From Kutzneria viridogrisea (GTDB lineage Bacteria > Actinomycetota > Actinomycetes > Mycobacteriales > Pseudonocardiaceae): DNA of 64,000 bases. The stretch spans positions 1,116,001 through 1,180,000 of the forward strand of contig JACJID010000004.1 of the NCBI GenBank assembly GCA_014138725.1. Direction: 5' to 3'. The notes beneath the pieces were generated by a model. The model was not told where the DNA came from. It searched no databases and was given only the letters and a program-made list of their open reading frames with translations. Position 1 is the first letter of the stretch. Each line of letters starts with the position of its first letter. Position numbers and translations under genes: made by a program. This document shows, piece by piece, positions 51,376 through 58,984 of the stretch.

Positions 51376-51921
51376 ATGTCGCCGGAGCGGCCGTTCGACA
51401 CTCTCGTCTTCGACACCATGTGCATCTCGCACTTCGCCATCATCGAGAGGCTGGACGTTCTCGGTGATCTGTTGAGCGACTACGACTGCTACACGACAAC
51501 CGTTGTCAGGGAAGAGATCAAGCAGGGGGCCGCGAAGAACCCGCACGCCGACACCGCTCTGGAACTGCTCTGGCTCAAGGTCGCCCCGAGTTCCGGGGTC
51601 GAGGATCTCAGGGTCTTCACGAAGTGGTTGCGGCGCGTGGGGCACAAGGGACGAGGCGCGGGCGAGGCATCGGTGTTCGCCTTTGCCGAGTCCTGTGACG
51701 GCATCGCCATCACCGACGACCGGGAAGCCACTCGCGTGGCCAGGAACTACGGCATGAGGGTGCACGGCACGGTGTGGCTCCTGGCGCAGTTCTGCCGGGC
51801 TGACCGGCTGCCCCCCGTTGCCGCGGGGACACTCGTCGACATGCTGCGGGACAGCGGCATGCGCCTTCCGTGCACCGGAGCGGATTTCGAGGACTACGTC
51901 CGCAAACACGGCCTGCTCTGA
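51376..51921 (+). CDS. PIN-domain ribonuclease-like protein, putative toxin
   Basis: A 181-residue PIN-fold protein. Conserved acidic residues of the metal site are seen in LVFDTMCISHF, GRGAGEASVFAFAESCDG and AITDDREATRVAR, in family order. PIN proteins are single-strand RNases, often toxins. The gene follows the HTH-ImmA gene by 2 nt; in such pairs the XRE-ImmA protein is taken as the antitoxin or regulator. Whether it is a toxin, or acts on RNA at all, is not shown by the sequence. Confidence 0.85.
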   Translation: MSPERPFDTLVFDTMCISHFAIIERLDVLGDLLSDYDCYTTTVVREEIKQGAAKNPHADTALELLWLKVAPSSGVEDLRVFTKWLRRVGHKGRGAGEASVFAFAESCDGIAITDDREATRVARNYGMRVHGTVWLLAQFCRADRLPPVAAGTLVDMLRDSGMRLPCTGADFEDYVRKHGLL

Positions 51922-51926
51922 GGCGT

Positions 51927-52245
51927 GTCGCGTGCCGTTCGCGGCGTTGAGCGTCCTGAACGGCACGCGACAATTGGCGGGGCGCCGCGTCGCACGGCGG
52001 CCCGCTCGCCCCACTGCCATGAAGGTGCCCTTTGCGACGGTGAACGTCCCGAACGGCACCTTGACGACACGGCGGCACGGGCCCAAAACAGGCTCCCGAA
52101 CCACGCGCCCACGTCCCAAAGGTGCCCTTCACGACACTGAGCGTCCCAAAGGGCACCTTCACGGCACCCAGTGCTGAGCCGCCACCCCACCCCAGCACGT
52201 CCCAAAGGTGCCCCTTGGGACATTGAACGTCCTGAACGGCACCTT
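51927..52245. repeat. Array of four intergenic palindromes (41-45 bp)
   Basis: Four imperfect copies of one palindromic element lie between the PIN and ThrRS genes: 51927-51971 (perfect 14-bp arms GTCGCGTGCCGTTC), 52022-52062, 52119-52159 (perfect 11-bp arms AAGGTGCCCTT) and 52205-52245. The last three are 41 bp each with arms beginning AAGGTGCC and ending GGCACCTT. A central segment of the type TGAnCGTCC recurs in all. They are REP-like elements; they may also terminate transcription on both strands. Apparent ORFs here are made of the repeats. Confidence 0.85.
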
Positions 52246-52299
52246 CGTGGCACCGCCGAGACGCGCAGCGAACGGCCCGCGACATTGGCGGGGCGAGAT

Positions 52300-53517
52300 C
52301 TACGCGTCCCACAGATCGGTGCTGTGCGCGCCGACCAGTGCCTCGACCCGGGTCAGGAACCGGTTCGCGGGCAGGGCGTCGAGCCGTTGACCTGAGCGCA
52401 GCCGGGGCGCGAGCAGGTCGGCGGCGGCCTCCTTGGCGCCGATCACCACCTGGTACGGCACCAGGCGCGCGGAGCGGATCCGGGCGCCGAGCGAGCCCTG
52501 TTCCGGCCCGGCGAGTTCGGCGCGCAGCCCACGTTCCACGCAGCGCCGGACGAGGTCGGCGGCCTGGGGCAGTTCGGCCTCGGACACGGGCAGCACGGCG
52601 ATCTGGGTCGGCGCGAGCCAGGCGGGCAGGGCGCCGCCGTGCCGCTCGATCAGGTGCGCGACGGCCCGCTCCACGCTGCCGATCACGCTGCGGTGCACCA
52701 TGACCGGCCGGTGCCTGGCCCCGTCCGGGCCGATGTAGTGCAGGTCGAAGCGCGCGGGCTGGTGGAAGTCGATCTGCACGGTGGACAGGGTGGACTCTCG
52801 GCCCGCGCTGTCGGCGACCTGTACGTCGATCTTGGGGCCGTAGAAGGCGGCCTCCCCCTCGACGGCCTCGTAGGGCACGCCGGAGCCGTCGAGCACCTCG
52901 GCGAGCAGGGCGGTGGCGCGCTGCCACAGGGCGGGGTCGGCCACGTACTTGCCGCCAGCCCCGGGCAGCGAGAGCCGGTAGCGGGCGTCCTCGATGCCCA
53001 GCGCGCGGTACGCCTGGCGGATCAGCTCGAGGGCTGCGCGGGCCTCGTCGACGGCCTGGTCGGGGGTGCAGAAGATGTGCGCGTCGTTGAGCTGGATCGC
53101 GCGGACCCGGGTCAGGCCGCCGAGCACGCCGGACAGCTCGGCGCGGTACATGCCGCCGAGTTCGGCCATGCGCAGCGGCAGCTCGCGGTAGCTGTGCGCG
53201 CGGGAGCGGTAGATCAGCGCGTGGTGCGGGCACAGGCTGGGCCGCAGCACGACCTGTTCCCCGCCCAGCCGCATCGGGGGGAACATGTCCTCGCTGTAGT
53301 GCGACCAGTGCCCGGAGATCTCGTACAGCTCGCGTTTGCCGAGCACCGGCGAGTACACGTGCCGGTAGCCCGCGCGGCGTTCGGCCTCGCGGACGTACTC
53401 CTCCAGGGTGTGCCGCACGACCGCCCCGTCCGGCAGCCAGTAGGGCAGGCCCGCTCCCATCAGCGGGTCGGTGTCGAACAGGTCCAGTTCGCGGCCGAGC
53501 TTGCGGTGGTCGTGCAC
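52300..53517 (-). CDS. thrS: Short threonyl-tRNA synthetase paralogue (no TGS or editing domain)
   Basis: A 405-residue class II synthetase that starts directly at the catalytic core (DHRKLGRELDLF) where ordinary bacterial ThrRS has some 240 further N-terminal residues (TGS and N2 editing domains). Present are motif 1-2 regions, a Zn-ligand Cys in RPSLCPHH (near 93), LTRVRAIQLNDAHIFC, motif 3 HRSVIGSVERAVAHLIERH, and a C-terminal anticodon-binding domain (IAVLPVSEAELPQAA). It should charge tRNA-Thr without self-editing of Ser. GTG 53517 has GAGGAG 6 nt upstream. It is preceded by a Thr-rich leader peptide and hairpin, so expression probably rises on threonine shortage. It may be a starvation or resistance isoform. 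Confidence 0.93.
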   Translation of the reverse strand: MHDHRKLGRELDLFDTDPLMGAGLPYWLPDGAVVRHTLEEYVREAERRAGYRHVYSPVLGKRELYEISGHWSHYSEDMFPPMRLGGEQVVLRPSLCPHHALIYRSRAHSYRELPLRMAELGGMYRAELSGVLGGLTRVRAIQLNDAHIFCTPDQAVDEARAALELIRQAYRALGIEDARYRLSLPGAGGKYVADPALWQRATALLAEVLDGSGVPYEAVEGEAAFYGPKIDVQVADSAGRESTLSTVQIDFHQPARFDLHYIGPDGARHRPVMVHRSVIGSVERAVAHLIERHGGALPAWLAPTQIAVLPVSEAELPQAADLVRRCVERGLRAELAGPEQGSLGARIRSARLVPYQVVIGAKEAAADLLAPRLRSGQRLDALPANRFLTRVEALVGAHSTDLWDA

Positions 53518-53557
53518 GGTGGTCTCCTCACAGGGGTGAGGCGAGTGACCACAAGCG

Positions 53558-53587
53558 GAAGCCCCGGGGCACTCGCCCCGGGGCTTC
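53558..53587 (-). terminator. Attenuator hairpin in the thrS leader
   Basis: Perfect 13-bp inverted repeat GAAGCCCCGGGGC (53558-53570) with a 4-nt loop (ACTC) and its complement at 53575-53587. It lies 17 nt downstream of the leader-peptide stop and 41 nt upstream of the thrS start, the arrangement of a transcription attenuator. Confidence 0.85.
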
Positions 53588-53603
53588 GCGGTCAAGACAG
53601 CTG

Positions 53604-53654
53604 TCAGCGCGCCGGGACACTCTCCGGCGTCGTAGTCGACATGGCGCGCTGCAC
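53604..53654 (-). CDS. Threonine-rich leader peptide controlling the ThrRS paralogue
   Basis: Tiny ORF upstream of thrS. From ATG 53642 it encodes MSTTTPESVPAR with three consecutive Thr codons (ACT ACG ACG); an in-frame GTG at 53654 would add MQRA. A -10-like TAGCGT lies 7 nt before that GTG, so a leaderless transcript starting at 53654 is plausible, which would explain the lack of a ribosome site. Stalling at the Thr codons when charged tRNA-Thr is scarce would disfavour the terminator at 53558-53587. The coding call rests on codon content, position and the hairpin. Confidence 0.75.
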   Translation of the reverse strand: MQRAMSTTTPESVPAR

Positions 53655-53709
53655 GTGGTCGACGCTAGCACGGCTTGACAGCGAGCACACCGACCCCTTG
53701 ACTGGCCCC

Positions 53710-54114
53710 GTGTCACAGCAAGATCAAGACCCAGCGCAGGTGATGTTCGCCGCCGACGAGGCCTCCCGTGCCCTGGGCATCGAACTGCTGGCGACCGGCC
53801 CCGGTCAGGCCACGGCGCGGATGCGGATCACCGAGCAGATGGTCAACGGGCACGGCATCGCGCACGGTGGCTACGTGTTCCTGCTGGCCGACACGACCTT
53901 CGCCTGCGCGTGCAACAGCCACGGGCCGGTCACGGTGGCCGCGGGCGCCGAGATCAACTTCATCGGGCCGGGCAGGCTGGGTGACGTGCTGGTGGCCCAG
54001 GCCCAGGAGCGGACCAGCTACGGCCGCAACGGCATCTACGACGTCACGGTCCGCAGGGAGGACGACGAGGTGCTGGCCGAGTTCCGCGGGCGCAGCCGCA
54101 CGATCGGCCGATAG
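53710..54114 (+). CDS. PaaI-like hotdog thioesterase
   Basis: A 134-residue hotdog-fold acyl-CoA thioesterase (PaaI type, hydroxyphenylacetyl-CoA thioesterase related). The characteristic stretch MVNGHGIAHGGYVFLLADT contains the catalytic-site Asn and HGG, followed by ACNSHGPVTVAAGAEINFI and GRLGDVLVAQAQE. Residue length is normal. GTG 53710 is the start that gives full family length. It is divergent from the thrS leader (56 bp apart) and 10 bp upstream of a methyltransferase gene. Physiological substrate not evident; phenylacetate genes are absent here. Confidence 0.9.
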   Translation: MSQQDQDPAQVMFAADEASRALGIELLATGPGQATARMRITEQMVNGHGIAHGGYVFLLADTTFACACNSHGPVTVAAGAEINFIGPGRLGDVLVAQAQERTSYGRNGIYDVTVRREDDEVLAEFRGRSRTIGR

Positions 54115-54124
54115 GGCACGCGAC

Positions 54125-55057
54125 GTGACGATCACCGAGCAGTGGGCGGCATTCCGGAGCGGGGCCAGCGCGGGCGAACCCGCGGGCACCGGGCCGGAGC
54201 TGTTCTACGCCGCGGTGGTGGCCCTGGCCCAGCAGCGGCGCGGGCAGGCGGTGGACCTGGTGCGCAGGGCGCACGAGGCGGACCCGGGCAGCCTGGTGTT
54301 CGCCGAGTGCCTGCGCTACCTGGTGGCCGAGGACCGGGCCGAGGTCTACTCCGCGCCGGAGGCGTTCACGGCCTTCGTGCACGGCGGCGGCAACGTGCCG
54401 CTGTACGAGGCGACCCGCCGGGCACTGGCCGAGCGCTACCGGCGGTACCGGCCGGACAGCCTGCTGGACCTCGGCACCGGCGAGGGGCTCGCCCTGCTGC
54501 CCGCGCTGACCGGGCAGGTCGGCCGGGTGGACGTGCTGGAGCCGTCCGCGGCCCGGCTGGCGGTGACGGCTGCCGGGCTGACCGCGCGCGGGCTGCCGTT
54601 CCGGGCGTTCGAGCAGCGCATGGACCAGTTCCTCGCCGACCCGCCCGAGGCGGCGCGCTGGGACCTGGTGCAGGAGACCTTCGCGATGTTGTCGATCCCG
54701 GCCGATGAACGGGTGGCCACCCTGTCCTGGCTGCGGGAACGCACCGAGCGGCTGCTGCTCGTGGAGTTCGACGTGCCCCGCACGGCCCACCCGCTGGAGC
54801 CGAGCTGGTTCGAGCGGGTACTGACCCGCTACGAGCTGGGACTGGCCGAGTATCCCGGCGCGGGCAACCTCGTGCGCCAGGGTTTCCTGGTGCCGGTGCT
54901 GCTGGACGCGCTGCGCCCCGGAACGGACCGGCTGCACACCGAACAGGGCGTTGCCGACTGGACTGCCGACCTGCTCGCCGCGGGATTCCGGGTGGCCGAA
55001 CCGGAAGCGTTGTACGACTACTGGTGGGCAACCGCGTACCTGCTGGAAGCGAACTGA
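54125..55057 (+). CDS. Class I SAM-dependent methyltransferase (unknown substrate)
   Basis: A 310-residue protein with an N-terminal helical region (1-100) and a Rossmann methyltransferase fold: motif I LLDLGTGEGLALLPAL near 120, then RVDVLEPSAARLAVTAA and DLVQETFAMLSIP. The GTG start lies 10 bp after the thioesterase gene on the same strand, so they are likely co-transcribed. The C-terminus ends YDYWWATAYLLEAN. No close functional assignment can be made. Confidence 0.85.
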   Translation: MTITEQWAAFRSGASAGEPAGTGPELFYAAVVALAQQRRGQAVDLVRRAHEADPGSLVFAECLRYLVAEDRAEVYSAPEAFTAFVHGGGNVPLYEATRRALAERYRRYRPDSLLDLGTGEGLALLPALTGQVGRVDVLEPSAARLAVTAAGLTARGLPFRAFEQRMDQFLADPPEAARWDLVQETFAMLSIPADERVATLSWLRERTERLLLVEFDVPRTAHPLEPSWFERVLTRYELGLAEYPGAGNLVRQGFLVPVLLDALRPGTDRLHTEQGVADWTADLLAAGFRVAEPEALYDYWWATAYLLEAN

Positions 55058-55096
55058 CGACGCGTTCGGCAGTCATTGTCGAATCGGACACAAAAA

Positions 55097-55141
55097 CGAC
55101 CGACCCACCTTCCCCCGAACGGGGGAAAGACGGGTCGGTCG
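55097..55141. terminator. Bidirectional terminator between methyltransferase and lsr2
   Basis: Inverted repeat with outer arms CGACCGACCC (55097-55106) and GGGTCGGTCG (55132-55141) and an inner TTCCCCC/GGGGGAA pair, between two convergent stops (55057 and 55160). Confidence 0.8.
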
Positions 55142-55159
55142 CCGGAGAAGAATCGGGCC

Positions 55160-55504
55160 TCAGGCCCCGTGCGCCGCCTCGAAGCGGTGCACCAGGTCGG
55201 CCGGGATACGACCCCGGTCGGAAATGGTCTCGCCCTGGCTGCGCGCCCACTCGCGGATCGCCTGGTTCTGCGCGCGATCACCACCGGCCTTCACAGCGGT
55301 CCTGGTCGAGCCGCCGCGCTGCTTGCGACCACCGAGGCGCTGCGCCTTCTCGACGAAGGGGGCCAACAGTTCCCGCAGCCGCGTGGCGTTGGTGTCAGAC
55401 ACATCGATGGTGTACTCGACACCGTCGAGCCCGAAAGTCACGCTCTCACTGGCCTCGCCACCATCGAGGTCATCGATGAGCTGAACGATGGTCTTCTGTG
55501 CCAT
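55160..55504 (-). CDS. lsr2: Lsr2 nucleoid-associated protein (H-NS-like)
   Basis: A 114-residue Lsr2 protein. The N-terminal dimerisation domain (MAQKTIVQLIDDLDGGEAS, then VTFGLDGVEYTIDVSDTNA) and the C-terminal DNA-binding domain (NQAIREWARSQGETISDRGRI, with the RGR minor-groove clamp) are complete. Lsr2 bridges AT-rich DNA and silences acquired and secondary-metabolism genes, so it may influence the NRPS cluster. ATG 55504 is the usual family start. A promoter-like -35/-10 pair is found upstream. Actinomycetes often have more than one copy; whether this is the main one cannot be seen. Confidence 0.96.
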   Translation of the reverse strand: MAQKTIVQLIDDLDGGEASESVTFGLDGVEYTIDVSDTNATRLRELLAPFVEKAQRLGGRKQRGGSTRTAVKAGGDRAQNQAIREWARSQGETISDRGRIPADLVHRFEAAHGA

Positions 55505-55563
55505 GGTCACTCCGTTGCGGTAAGTCCTGGGCAGAGCCACGCACCATCGCGGACTCACTCTTC

Positions 55564-55591
55564 AGCTTACGCGGTGCGAGGCCTGTTACAA
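55564..55591 (-). promoter_or_regulatory. Candidate promoter of lsr2
   Basis: On the minus strand TTGTAA (-35, 55591-55586) and TAAGCT (-10, 55569-55564) are separated by 16 bp, about 60 bp upstream of the lsr2 ATG. The remaining 180 bp to the next gene shows no other clear element. Confidence 0.5.
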
Positions 55592-55774
55592 ACCAGCCAC
55601 GCGGCAATTCGAGTGGATTTTCTCGCGTACTCCGAATCCGAGCAGTTCGAGCGGAGCCGCCGCCTCCTCGCTCTTTGGAGCTCGAACCCGAACTTGTCCA
55701 CAGACCAGCGCGATCGTGCGCCGAGTGCGACGGCGGCGGCCGAAAACTGGTTGTCTCCCCGGATACCGTGAGGC

Positions 55775-56521
55775 GTGGATCGTGAACTCAGGGGAATGCT
55801 GGCACACGCCGATCACCCGATCTCGGCGCCGGTCAACGACGCGAACGTGCACAAGCTGATGGCCCGGGCCGTGGTCGCGCCGGACTCGCACGTGCTGGAC
55901 CTGGGCTGCGGTACCGGCACCTGGCTGCAACGGCTGCTTGCCGAGCGTCCCGGCACGACCGGTGTCGGCGTGGACTCAGGTCCGCGCACCGTCGAGGCGG
56001 CCCGCCGGTCCGCCGAGGAGCTCGGCCTGGCCGACCGGCTGACCCTGCACTGCCTGGACGCCAAGGAGTACCGCTGCGAGCGCAGGGCCGACGCGGTGTT
56101 CTGTGTGGGTGCCACGCACGCTTTCGGCGGGCTGCGTGAGACCGTGCTCGGCTGCGCCGAACACCTCGCCGAGGGCGGGACCATGCTGATCGGCGAGGGC
56201 TTCTGGGAGCGGCCGCCGGGTGAGGCGACGTTGCGGGCACTGGACTGCACCGCCGAGGAGTACCGCGACCTGCACGGCACCGTGGAGCTGGTGGAGAAGC
56301 TGGGGTGGCAGGTGGTCTACGCGCACACCAGCACCTTGGACGAGTGGGACGACTACGAGTGGAACTGGACCGGCTCGCTGACCCGGTGGGCGCTGACCAA
56401 CCCCGGGCACGAGGCGGCGGCGGACGCCCTGGAGGAAGCCGCCCGGCATCGCACCGCCTGGCTCAACGGTTATAGAGGAACACTCGGTTTTGTCACGATG
56501 CTGTTGATGCGCAACGACTAG
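55775..56521 (+). CDS. Class I SAM-dependent methyltransferase
   Basis: A 248-residue methyltransferase: motif I VLDLGCGTGTWLQRLLAE near 40, acidic motif II in GVGVDSGPRTVEAA, then ADAVFCVGATHAFGG. The C-terminal half (EGFWERPPGEATLRALDC; WNWTGSLTRWAL) is like a group of SAM methyltransferases often annotated as of ubiquinone/menaquinone type, but no substrate can be named. The GTG start follows a short GAGG. It stands alone, 5 bp from the convergent lyase gene. Confidence 0.85.
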   Translation: MDRELRGMLAHADHPISAPVNDANVHKLMARAVVAPDSHVLDLGCGTGTWLQRLLAERPGTTGVGVDSGPRTVEAARRSAEELGLADRLTLHCLDAKEYRCERRADAVFCVGATHAFGGLRETVLGCAEHLAEGGTMLIGEGFWERPPGEATLRALDCTAEEYRDLHGTVELVEKLGWQVVYAHTSTLDEWDDYEWNWTGSLTRWALTNPGHEAAADALEEAARHRTAWLNGYRGTLGFVTMLLMRND

Positions 56522-56526
56522 AACGA

Positions 56527-58899
56527 CTAGCTGATCGTGACCGAGTGCGTGGCGCCACGTGAACCGGCCACCTTCACGTCCAGCACCAGTTGGCGCCCCG
56601 CCGACACCACGACCACACTCGGATCCGACTTGACCAGGTGACGGCCCACTCCGGTCACGGTGACCCGGATCGTGTCCTGCTGCTGCGTGGGGTCGGCGAT
56701 CGCCAGGGTCCATCCGGACCGGTCCCGGCCCCACACCGCGGCGGCGGGCCCGCTCACCGCCACCTGGCGCACCGCCCCCGCGGCGAAGAACGAGGCGGCG
56801 ACCAGGTCTCGGGACAACTGGGCGGCCTGCACCTCGGCGGTGTTGGCCAGTACTCGCCACCGGCCACACAAAGCCGCTGTCTGCCAAGGACTCGCGCCCG
56901 GCAGCACGGCGTACGCGTAGCTGGCACCAGTGGGCTTCACGCCGTGCTCGATCAGCACCTTCTGGTACCGCCGCGTGTACGGCACAGTGGTGCCGTGCGT
57001 GTTCGCACCGGTGTCCACGTCGAACCAGCTCGCGGTGCGGTCCTCACGCTTGAGCGTGAGCTTCGCCTTGTCCAGCAACACATACCCGGCCACGCCGTCC
57101 AGGTGCAGCCAGTGCGCCTCCGTGGGCTGCCCGTCGGTCAGCGGGCGGCCGTCGACCAGCAACCGGCGGGTGCCGTTGGCGCCGAGGTTGCGGTTCTCGA
57201 TCGTGGTGTGCACGGCGGCGCCGGAGCCGTCGGTGATCCCGGCGCCCAGGCACAGCACGCCCTCGGGCGTGAAGAACCAGGACTTGCGCGCGGTGAGCGT
57301 GCCGTCCTGGGACACCAGGTCCAGGCCGTGCGCCCCGTGCTCGGCGTCCCAGCGGGCGCCACCCACCCAGGACCTGCTCGTGGTCGGCGTGGCCTGCAAA
57401 GCGGGCGGCTGCCCGTCCTTCACCGTCGTACCGGGCAGTGCGGCCGGGTCCACGGTCGGCCAGTAGGCATCGCTGTAGTGGCCCTGGTCCCCCGGCAGGA
57501 AGGTGTAGAGCACCCCGTCCCCGGTGTACCAGCCGTGCAGGTTCATGCCGTTGATCGACTCGTACCGGCAGATCCGTGTCGAGCCGACCCCGAGCGAGGC
57601 CGACCAGCGCGGGGTCACGTGCACCATCCGGTCCTGCTGCGGGAAGACCCGGTGTGCCGCAACGACTTCGGCCGCGCGGCGCCCCTCGGCGAGCAACTGC
57701 TCGGCGTACTCCACCTCGGGCACGCCGACCGGCTGGAGCCCACCGGAGAAGCGCTTGACATCGGTGACCGCCAGGTACGGCGCCCAGGTGTCGTCCTTGA
57801 TCCACCGAGCCGCCAGCGCGGTCAGCGCGCCGCGGGTCGGCTCGGGTGCGTGCCTGGCCAGCAACACCACGGCCGCGGTCAGCTGGTGACCGGCGTCGAA
57901 GGCGGTTTCCCCTTGGCGGGACAGCATCCTGCCGCGCACCGGCTCCATCATGGAGCCCGCGAACACGAAGGGCGCGTACACGTCGGCCACGGTCTCGCAG
58001 ACCTTCTGCCTGACCTCGGCGGACAGCTGGGTGGCCGTGCCCTCGGTGACGTGGATCAGCCCGGCCAGGGCGGAGAGCAGCACGAGCCCGTAGTGGCCCG
58101 GGTAGGGCACCACGTCGTGCTGGATGAACGAACCGTCCGGGTGGTAGCCGTCCCCGCTGGTGACCCTGGCGACCAGGTTGGCCGCCCCACCGCCGGCGGT
58201 GTCGGTGACGGCGGCGATCCCGGCCGCCACCCGGGCCGGGTCCCCGTTGAGCGCACCGGAGACCACGGCGATCAGCGACTTGTCCGCGCGGTTCGCACCG
58301 GTCTCCACCAGTCCGGGAGTCGCGGTGCGCCGGTTGGGATCGGCCACGAAACGCAGCACCGGCCGCAGGTAGCGCCGCAAGTCCACTTCGGACAGGTGGT
58401 CGGTCAGGCAGACCAGGGTCTGCACAAGCCAGTACGGCACACCGATCTCGTAGGAGTACCAGTTGCCGATCTCGGCGGTGTTCTCGTTGTACTGGGTGCG
58501 GTACAAGGTCTCCAGGGCGGTGGCCAACCGCGCGGGCAGGTCGGGTCTGGACGACAGGGCCGAACCCGCCGTCGCCCAGTCCACGGCGATCGTGCGCAGC
58601 CGGTAGTACATCGTGGGGAAGTAGGTGCTGCCCGGCCCGGTGGGCAGGTCGGCCCACAGTTGGTCCCCGGTCACGGTCATGGCCGCCTCGTACTCCACGG
58701 CGGCCTGGTCCAGGGCGGCGACCGCACCGCGGCGGGCCGCGGAGTCCCGGTTGGCCCCGACCTGCAACTCCCGGTAGGCGGCGATGATCCGCTCGGCGTC
58801 GGTGGCCTGCGTGGCCGCGGCGGCACGCGTGCCGCCCACGGCCGAGACCAGCGCGGCCACGGCACCGGCCTGGAGCAGACCCCTGCGGTTGAGCGGCAT
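56527..58899 (-). CDS. Tat-secreted polysaccharide lyase family 8 enzyme
   Basis: A 790-residue lyase of PL8 (hyaluronate, chondroitin AC or xanthan lyases). A twin-arginine signal (MPLNRRGLLQAGAVAAL) is followed by the alpha/alpha toroid, with catalytic Asn in VETGANRADKS (about 204), and His and Tyr in GSFIQHDVVPYPGHYG (about 260-270), MMEPVRGRMLSR supplying Arg. Beta-sheet domains fill residues 370-790 (WTLAIADPTQQQDTIRVTV). It cleaves acidic polysaccharides by beta-elimination; which one cannot be told. ATG 58899 follows GGGAGGG. Confidence 0.94.
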   Translation of the reverse strand: MPLNRRGLLQAGAVAALVSAVGGTRAAAATQATDAERIIAAYRELQVGANRDSAARRGAVAALDQAAVEYEAAMTVTGDQLWADLPTGPGSTYFPTMYYRLRTIAVDWATAGSALSSRPDLPARLATALETLYRTQYNENTAEIGNWYSYEIGVPYWLVQTLVCLTDHLSEVDLRRYLRPVLRFVADPNRRTATPGLVETGANRADKSLIAVVSGALNGDPARVAAGIAAVTDTAGGGAANLVARVTSGDGYHPDGSFIQHDVVPYPGHYGLVLLSALAGLIHVTEGTATQLSAEVRQKVCETVADVYAPFVFAGSMMEPVRGRMLSRQGETAFDAGHQLTAAVVLLARHAPEPTRGALTALAARWIKDDTWAPYLAVTDVKRFSGGLQPVGVPEVEYAEQLLAEGRRAAEVVAAHRVFPQQDRMVHVTPRWSASLGVGSTRICRYESINGMNLHGWYTGDGVLYTFLPGDQGHYSDAYWPTVDPAALPGTTVKDGQPPALQATPTTSRSWVGGARWDAEHGAHGLDLVSQDGTLTARKSWFFTPEGVLCLGAGITDGSGAAVHTTIENRNLGANGTRRLLVDGRPLTDGQPTEAHWLHLDGVAGYVLLDKAKLTLKREDRTASWFDVDTGANTHGTTVPYTRRYQKVLIEHGVKPTGASYAYAVLPGASPWQTAALCGRWRVLANTAEVQAAQLSRDLVAASFFAAGAVRQVAVSGPAAAVWGRDRSGWTLAIADPTQQQDTIRVTVTGVGRHLVKSDPSVVVVSAGRQLVLDVKVAGSRGATHSVTIS

Positions 58900-58984
58900 G
58901 ACACCCTCCCACGGTGTTCACATACATGAATACACTTCACGTATCCGAAGACGCCGTGGAACCTAATGTGACCCCGGGCACCTG

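Noticed and set aside
51925-52253. Apparent short genes and a CRISPR-like look in the 51.9-52.3 kb repeats
   Set aside because: The units are palindromes of 41-45 bp with irregular spacing and no conserved direct repeat plus unique spacer pattern, and there are no cas genes; the frames are made of the repeats.
53517-53680. T-box riboswitch upstream of thrS
   Set aside because: No T-box antiterminator sequence or specifier-loop arrangement could be found; the Thr-codon leader ORF plus hairpin explains the region better.
53528-53716. 62-codon minus-strand frame across the thrS leader
   Set aside because: It runs through the attenuator hairpin in another frame with Arg/Cys-rich sequence; the 12-16 residue Thr leader is the more sensible reading.
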